DNA of 9,538 bases. Source: Candidatus Rifleibacteriota bacterium. Lineage in GTDB: Bacteria > Riflebacteria > Ozemobacteria > Ozemobacterales > Ozemobacteraceae. A program made the translations under genes and the position numbers. How positions within the stretch are numbered: position 1 is the first letter of the stretch; each line of letters begins with the position of its first letter. Under the pieces are notes generated by a model, which was not told the DNA's origin, ran no database searches, and saw only the letters and a list, made by a program, of their open reading frames with translations. The stretch covers positions 9,592 to 19,129 of the forward strand of contig JAKJFO010000064.1 in NCBI GenBank assembly GCA_022704885.1, written 5' to 3'. Of the stretch, positions 7,301 through 9,538 are shown one piece after another.

Positions 7301-9538
7301 CTCTGACTTTTCCCGCCCTGATTCCCGAAGAAACTTTAGTGAACAGCGTAAGCGGGCAGGTTCCTGCGGCTGATGCCGTCGGCATCCGCGTCGATTCATC
7401 GATTATTCTGAGCTTTTCAGACCAGCTTCTCGACGCCGGAAACGCGCTCTCGCTGGCAGTAGCGTCAGGAGCAACTGCAATTTCCGGCACCCGCACATTG
7501 TCTGCCGATAAACGCAAAATTACTTTTCTACCTGACAGCACTCTGCCCTATGCGAGCAAAATGACGGTAACTGCTGCTTATGCCGCAGATGGTCTCAAAT
7601 CGCAGCAGGGCAACCCGCTTCATCGGGCGGTAAACTTTTCTTTCAACACCCAGAATGCCCAGACACAGCCAACCAGCATAACCCAGGTCAACCTTTTTCC
7701 TGACGCCACCTATTCATCGGCGAACAGTTATCTCAGCAATGAAGATTTTCCGCGCAGCGGCAGCATATACATCGAAGCCCGTGGCCCCGATCTGTCTGCC
7801 AATACCATCGACTTCACCATGGTCAACATCAGCACCGGCGCCAGCCTGCGTCTCGATGAAACCGGTGCCAACACCGGAATTTATCGCGGCATCTACAATT
7901 ACCCCAGTCTGGCAGATGGCTTCGTATTTATCGTCTCATCAGCGGTTACGCCAGCCGCCAGTCAGACGCTTGTGCTGACCATACCTTCTCTGACACCCTA
8001 TACTCCGGCCTCAGGCAGTGTCGGAGTATCCATCGGAACCAGCATCAAGGCGCGCGCCAGCGAACCAGTCGACCCGACTGCAGTTAACAACACCAACGTC
8101 AGACTCTTCCGCGATGGAATACAGGTAAACGGCGCGGCCAGCTATAACGCTGCCGACATGGAAATAGTTTTCACTCCTGCAGAATTACTTGCAACCAGCA
8201 CCCAGTATGTCTATCGCATAAGCGGCATCAGCGACCTGGCTGGAAATCTCATTGACAAAGACCTCGTCGTCAGCTTTACAACCCAGGCAGAAACTGCCCC
8301 ACCCAAACCGCCCCTGACCATGAAGGTTTACTCTGATAATGCCTACAGCAACATTCTGACTGAACTGGCTTATGTAAAACCCGGAAGCCCTGTTTTTATT
8401 GAGGTTTCAGGTGCTGACGAATCCGCTGCATCCATAGACTCAACCACCATTCAGCAAAGCTCAACACTGTCGGGCAACACTGAATTGTTCACATTGATCG
8501 AAACTGGTGCCAACACAGGAAAATTCAGAGGCCCGGTTACTGTTTTCAACGAAGAAAGCGCTCTGATAAAGCTGGTCTCAATTACCGACCCGACCGCATC
8601 AGCAAGCCTGCGAACATACCCCTTCCCTAAAATCACCAGTCTGTCACCAGCATCAGGAACCGCTACAATTGTCTATCTCAACCAGATCTTCACAATCACG
8701 ACCAGCAAGGATGTTGCAGCGGACTCTCTAACCACTGCAACAGTCAGACTTTCAGATTCTTCGGGTATTGCGTCTTATGCTCTGTCTCTCTCAGACCCGC
8801 GCACAATCGTAGTTAAATCAGACATTCAGCCCGACTCTCTCGTAACCTTGCGAATCACTTCCGGTTTAAAAGACACCAACACAATGGATTTTCCGGAAAC
8901 AGTTGCAAATTACACCAGCATCAGCCATAGTTTCTCAAATTTTGGCATTTATTCGGATGCTGGAATGACAAGCCTGCTTGCGCAGGATGCCGAGGTTGAA
9001 GTCGGCCAGACGGTGTTTCTGCTGCTGGAAGGAACCGATACCAGACCCGGCGTCAACGAACAGGCAACCGCGACTCTTAAAACAAGCCTGCCTGACCAGC
9101 TCATCACTCTTACAGAAACCTCTCCCGGCCGCTTTAGCGCATCGTTTGTCATTCCTGCTCTGCCCGAAGAAACCATCGAAATCACACCGGAGAGTCGCAG
9201 CGATCTCGCCAGAGCTCTTTTTATCATGCCGACTTTCACCATTCTTTCATACTATCCTACCAATGGTGCCTTCACCCTGCCGGCAGACAGCCTGCCAGTA
9301 TGGAATTTCAGCCGGGCGGTGCGCAGCAGCGATGTTATTTCCGCTAATTTCTCGATAAAAAATCTTTCAACCAATGCTGCCGTAGCCGGCACGCTCAGCA
9401 CTGATGCGGGCGGCACTCAGGTGCGGTTTCAACCCACCGCTACGCTGAATTTTGGCACAGAATATGAAATGACAGTGGCTGCCAACGTGCGTGACACAGC
9501 CAACAATACGCTTGGCGCAGCCCTGGTCACCAGATTTA
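4270..9538 (+). CDS. Giant exported Ig-repeat surface protein, 3' end outside the window
   Basis: One frame is open from just after the TAA at 4180-4182 to the window end with no stop, giving at least 1756 residues if TTG 4270 is the start. Residues ~1-28 look like a signal peptide: a short polar head with Arg3, then F-S-L-V-I-L-I-A-I-G-I-F. Residues ~30-473 are beta-rich with one Asp-box-like S-T-S-D-G-V-N-F (199-206) and repeated I-x-V-x-W strands, suggesting, weakly, a sialidase-like propeller. From ~474 an array of Ig-like modules of two types continues to the cut end. Big_5 (SbsA-like) features include P-x-x-G, F-S-E-A, T-x-Y-x-L/V, D-L-A-G-N and F-T-T-Q. Cys occurs only three times after the signal segment, none in the repeats; Ser/Thr/Ala are abundant, as in extracellular adhesins. 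The start is uncertain: no ATG or GTG precedes the hydrophobic segment, and TTG 4270 lacks a clear ribosome site. TTG 4195, with a weak AAGG 10 bases upstream, is an alternative. Likely role: cell-surface structure or adhesion (inference). Confidence 0.88.
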   Translation, partial: MPRVGNGNFSLVILIAIGIFYPAIVHGIQTKRDELTALPIYNASFDFALEEHSQPRAHVVPARFYFTATDSEHVYSLSSGDTAYTAWKSVYPTELWGTPEKSAQIPGYYLALSANQIRPDTLTSIAAGKYIATSNLSGVAKLETFSNSSIYLNSPDSSRTFSSSAPNLPLTMIQSRARIYVCWVEYDPDTFSSSIKITSTSDGVNFVGSHTLVATGNFSPSIGVSGCSISHGSDEYIAVTYAKSSSEANILTFKAPPTVIDPPYPATYTTTIGLTDISSREIAVTQNPRTSEIIISWLRLDGDYKGYYRTFSFTPNNTWTPISAVTLVASGFSKNYGVSVESYTNFENTFVIPSATELKSYTLRDSVSAHDNFSPAGYATQFNFTDSQKHYAGLLSYDFINKYFYFYKRELRFPDEGRWDKTSKTLHLEGPPWPNTLVKIEYEFTEVATDACIVHMVNANGGRQPFNNMTGVIASSASALYTVEFDYNMDTGLYAGYMNNKIRMLDSLNNPVNISYVSGTSTGISFRPVGDLTFNTSYRIEIASDVIDARGTQIWEPVTLNFTTQKSSSSVIASEVKNITAWRDAARTQQIASGGDASATADIYIRLDAVDPAFNTIDTATVSILLNGAQIAQATLTQLNATSNYFDGYYKLATALATDSVYTFKAHPDSATTTSVIISFPTFSPIYPASGSTSIPGLPTIRIKASEAILPGDISATTVKLLKGGVEIAASRSYNAADREILLTPTETLESETTYTVSVSGLRDAYFNTQKTALSYQFTVADIKPPTITGFNPTNGETEVTIDRLIVIDFSEALLAASASKSSVKLSHNAIAASYSVIINSNRITISPDDVPGGSLLPEQTYALEITTGVTDLAGNGLAAAFNLSFTTQPKSTAPTDISTMQLYKDALMTSSWGPSEKVPASATIYLKLTGTDGATQTRDLATATLSFSWGAPAKTFSLLETASDSTGIYFGSFNLGSIPVYGLPGPLPPVSIGSLTFSAEQKPAVAATLTLTFPALIPEETLVNSVSGQVPAADAVGIRVDSSIILSFSDQLLDAGNALSLAVASGATAISGTRTLSADKRKITFLPDSTLPYASKMTVTAAYAADGLKSQQGNPLHRAVNFSFNTQNAQTQPTSITQVNLFPDATYSSANSYLSNEDFPRSGSIYIEARGPDLSANTIDFTMVNISTGASLRLDETGANTGIYRGIYNYPSLADGFVFIVSSAVTPAASQTLVLTIPSLTPYTPASGSVGVSIGTSIKARASEPVDPTAVNNTNVRLFRDGIQVNGAASYNAADMEIVFTPAELLATSTQYVYRISGISDLAGNLIDKDLVVSFTTQAETAPPKPPLTMKVYSDNAYSNILTELAYVKPGSPVFIEVSGADESAASIDSTTIQQSSTLSGNTELFTLIETGANTGKFRGPVTVFNEESALIKLVSITDPTASASLRTYPFPKITSLSPASGTATIVYLNQIFTITTSKDVAADSLTTATVRLSDSSGIASYALSLSDPRTIVVKSDIQPDSLVTLRITSGLKDTNTMDFPETVANYTSISHSFSNFGIYSDAGMTSLLAQDAEVEVGQTVFLLLEGTDTRPGVNEQATATLKTSLPDQLITLTETSPGRFSASFVIPALPEETIEITPESRSDLARALFIMPTFTILSYYPTNGAFTLPADSLPVWNFSRAVRSSDVISANFSIKNLSTNAAVAGTLSTDAGGTQVRFQPTATLNFGTEYEMTVAANVRDTANNTLGAALVTRF
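5689..9538 (+). repeat. Array of alternating Ig-like modules, types A and B, inside the giant protein
   Basis: Approximate module starts: A1 5689, B1 5968, A2 6325, A3 6625, B2 6946, A4 7339, B3 7666, A5 8002, B4 8293, A6 8644, B5 8926, A7 9253 (incomplete). Type A (~95-110 residues) fits the Big_5/SbsA Ig pattern: P-x-x-G opening, an F-S-E/A-S-E strand, 'I-x-F-x-P', a T-x-Y strand, D-L-A-G-N in A3 and A5, and F-T-T-Q or F-N-T-Q closing. Type B (~100-130 residues) opens with an aromatic-x-D-A motif (L-Y-K-D-A in B2, V-Y-S-D-N in B4, I-Y-S-D-A in B5). It then has a strand ending in G-x-D (L-T-G-T-D, V-S-G-A-D, L-E-G-T-D) and E-T-G-A-N-T-G in B3 and B4. Repeats are divergent at DNA level, so they are old duplications rather than a recent expansion. 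Boundaries are by eye, within about ten residues. Confidence 0.8.

Noticed and set aside
5689..9538. DNA-level tandem repeat or CRISPR-like array
   Set aside because: Repeated short strings such as TTCACCACTCAG come from the conserved F-T-T-Q segment of protein modules. There are no uniform repeats with unique spacers.

Overview
The window is bacterial. It holds the end of a peptidoglycan-precursor operon, a convergent lipoprotein gene, and the first ~5.3 kb of a very large exported repeat protein that runs off the right edge.

Left block (1-2686, + strand): the last ~60 codons of murE, complete murF and complete mraY. They are packed as an operon: murE and murF overlap by 11 bases, and murF and mraY are 22 bases apart. 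Together they add the meso-DAP (or lysine) residue, add D-Ala-D-Ala, and transfer the finished MurNAc-pentapeptide onto the lipid carrier. All the signature residues I looked for in MurF and MraY are present. In many bacteria murD, ftsW and murG follow mraY. Here the operon ends at mraY and meets a gene pointing the other way, with a GC-rich hairpin at 2693-2715 between them.

Middle block (2750-4135, - strand): a 461-residue lipoprotein with a clear lipobox, a DUF4382-like beta domain and a carboxypeptidase-regulatory-like (CarboxypepD_reg) beta-sandwich. It has a strong AGGAGG ribosome site.

Right block (about 4270-9538, + strand, divergent from the lipoprotein): one uninterrupted reading frame of at least ~1756 codons with no stop before the window ends. 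It begins with a probable signal sequence, then a beta-rich region with one Asp-box-like motif. From ~5689 onward it is an array of at least twelve Ig-like modules of two kinds. Type A resembles SbsA-type Big_5 Ig domains; type B carries a 'YxDA ... GxxVxIxxxGxD ... ETxxxTGxFxG' signature. The order is A-B-A-A-B-A-B-A-B-A-B-A. No ATG precedes the signal-like segment, so a TTG start is likely, as in mraY.

The organism cannot be fixed from this window. GC content is near 50%, lipoprotein export and a dcw-type mur cluster are present, and giant Ig-repeat surface proteins are encoded. This would fit a deep-branching, didermic, uncultured lineage (Riflebacteria-like is one guess), but that is inference only. 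The two right-hand genes look like cell-surface functions unrelated to the mur operon. I saw no CRISPR array, tRNA, rRNA or insertion sequence. The most novel material is the two-module surface protein.
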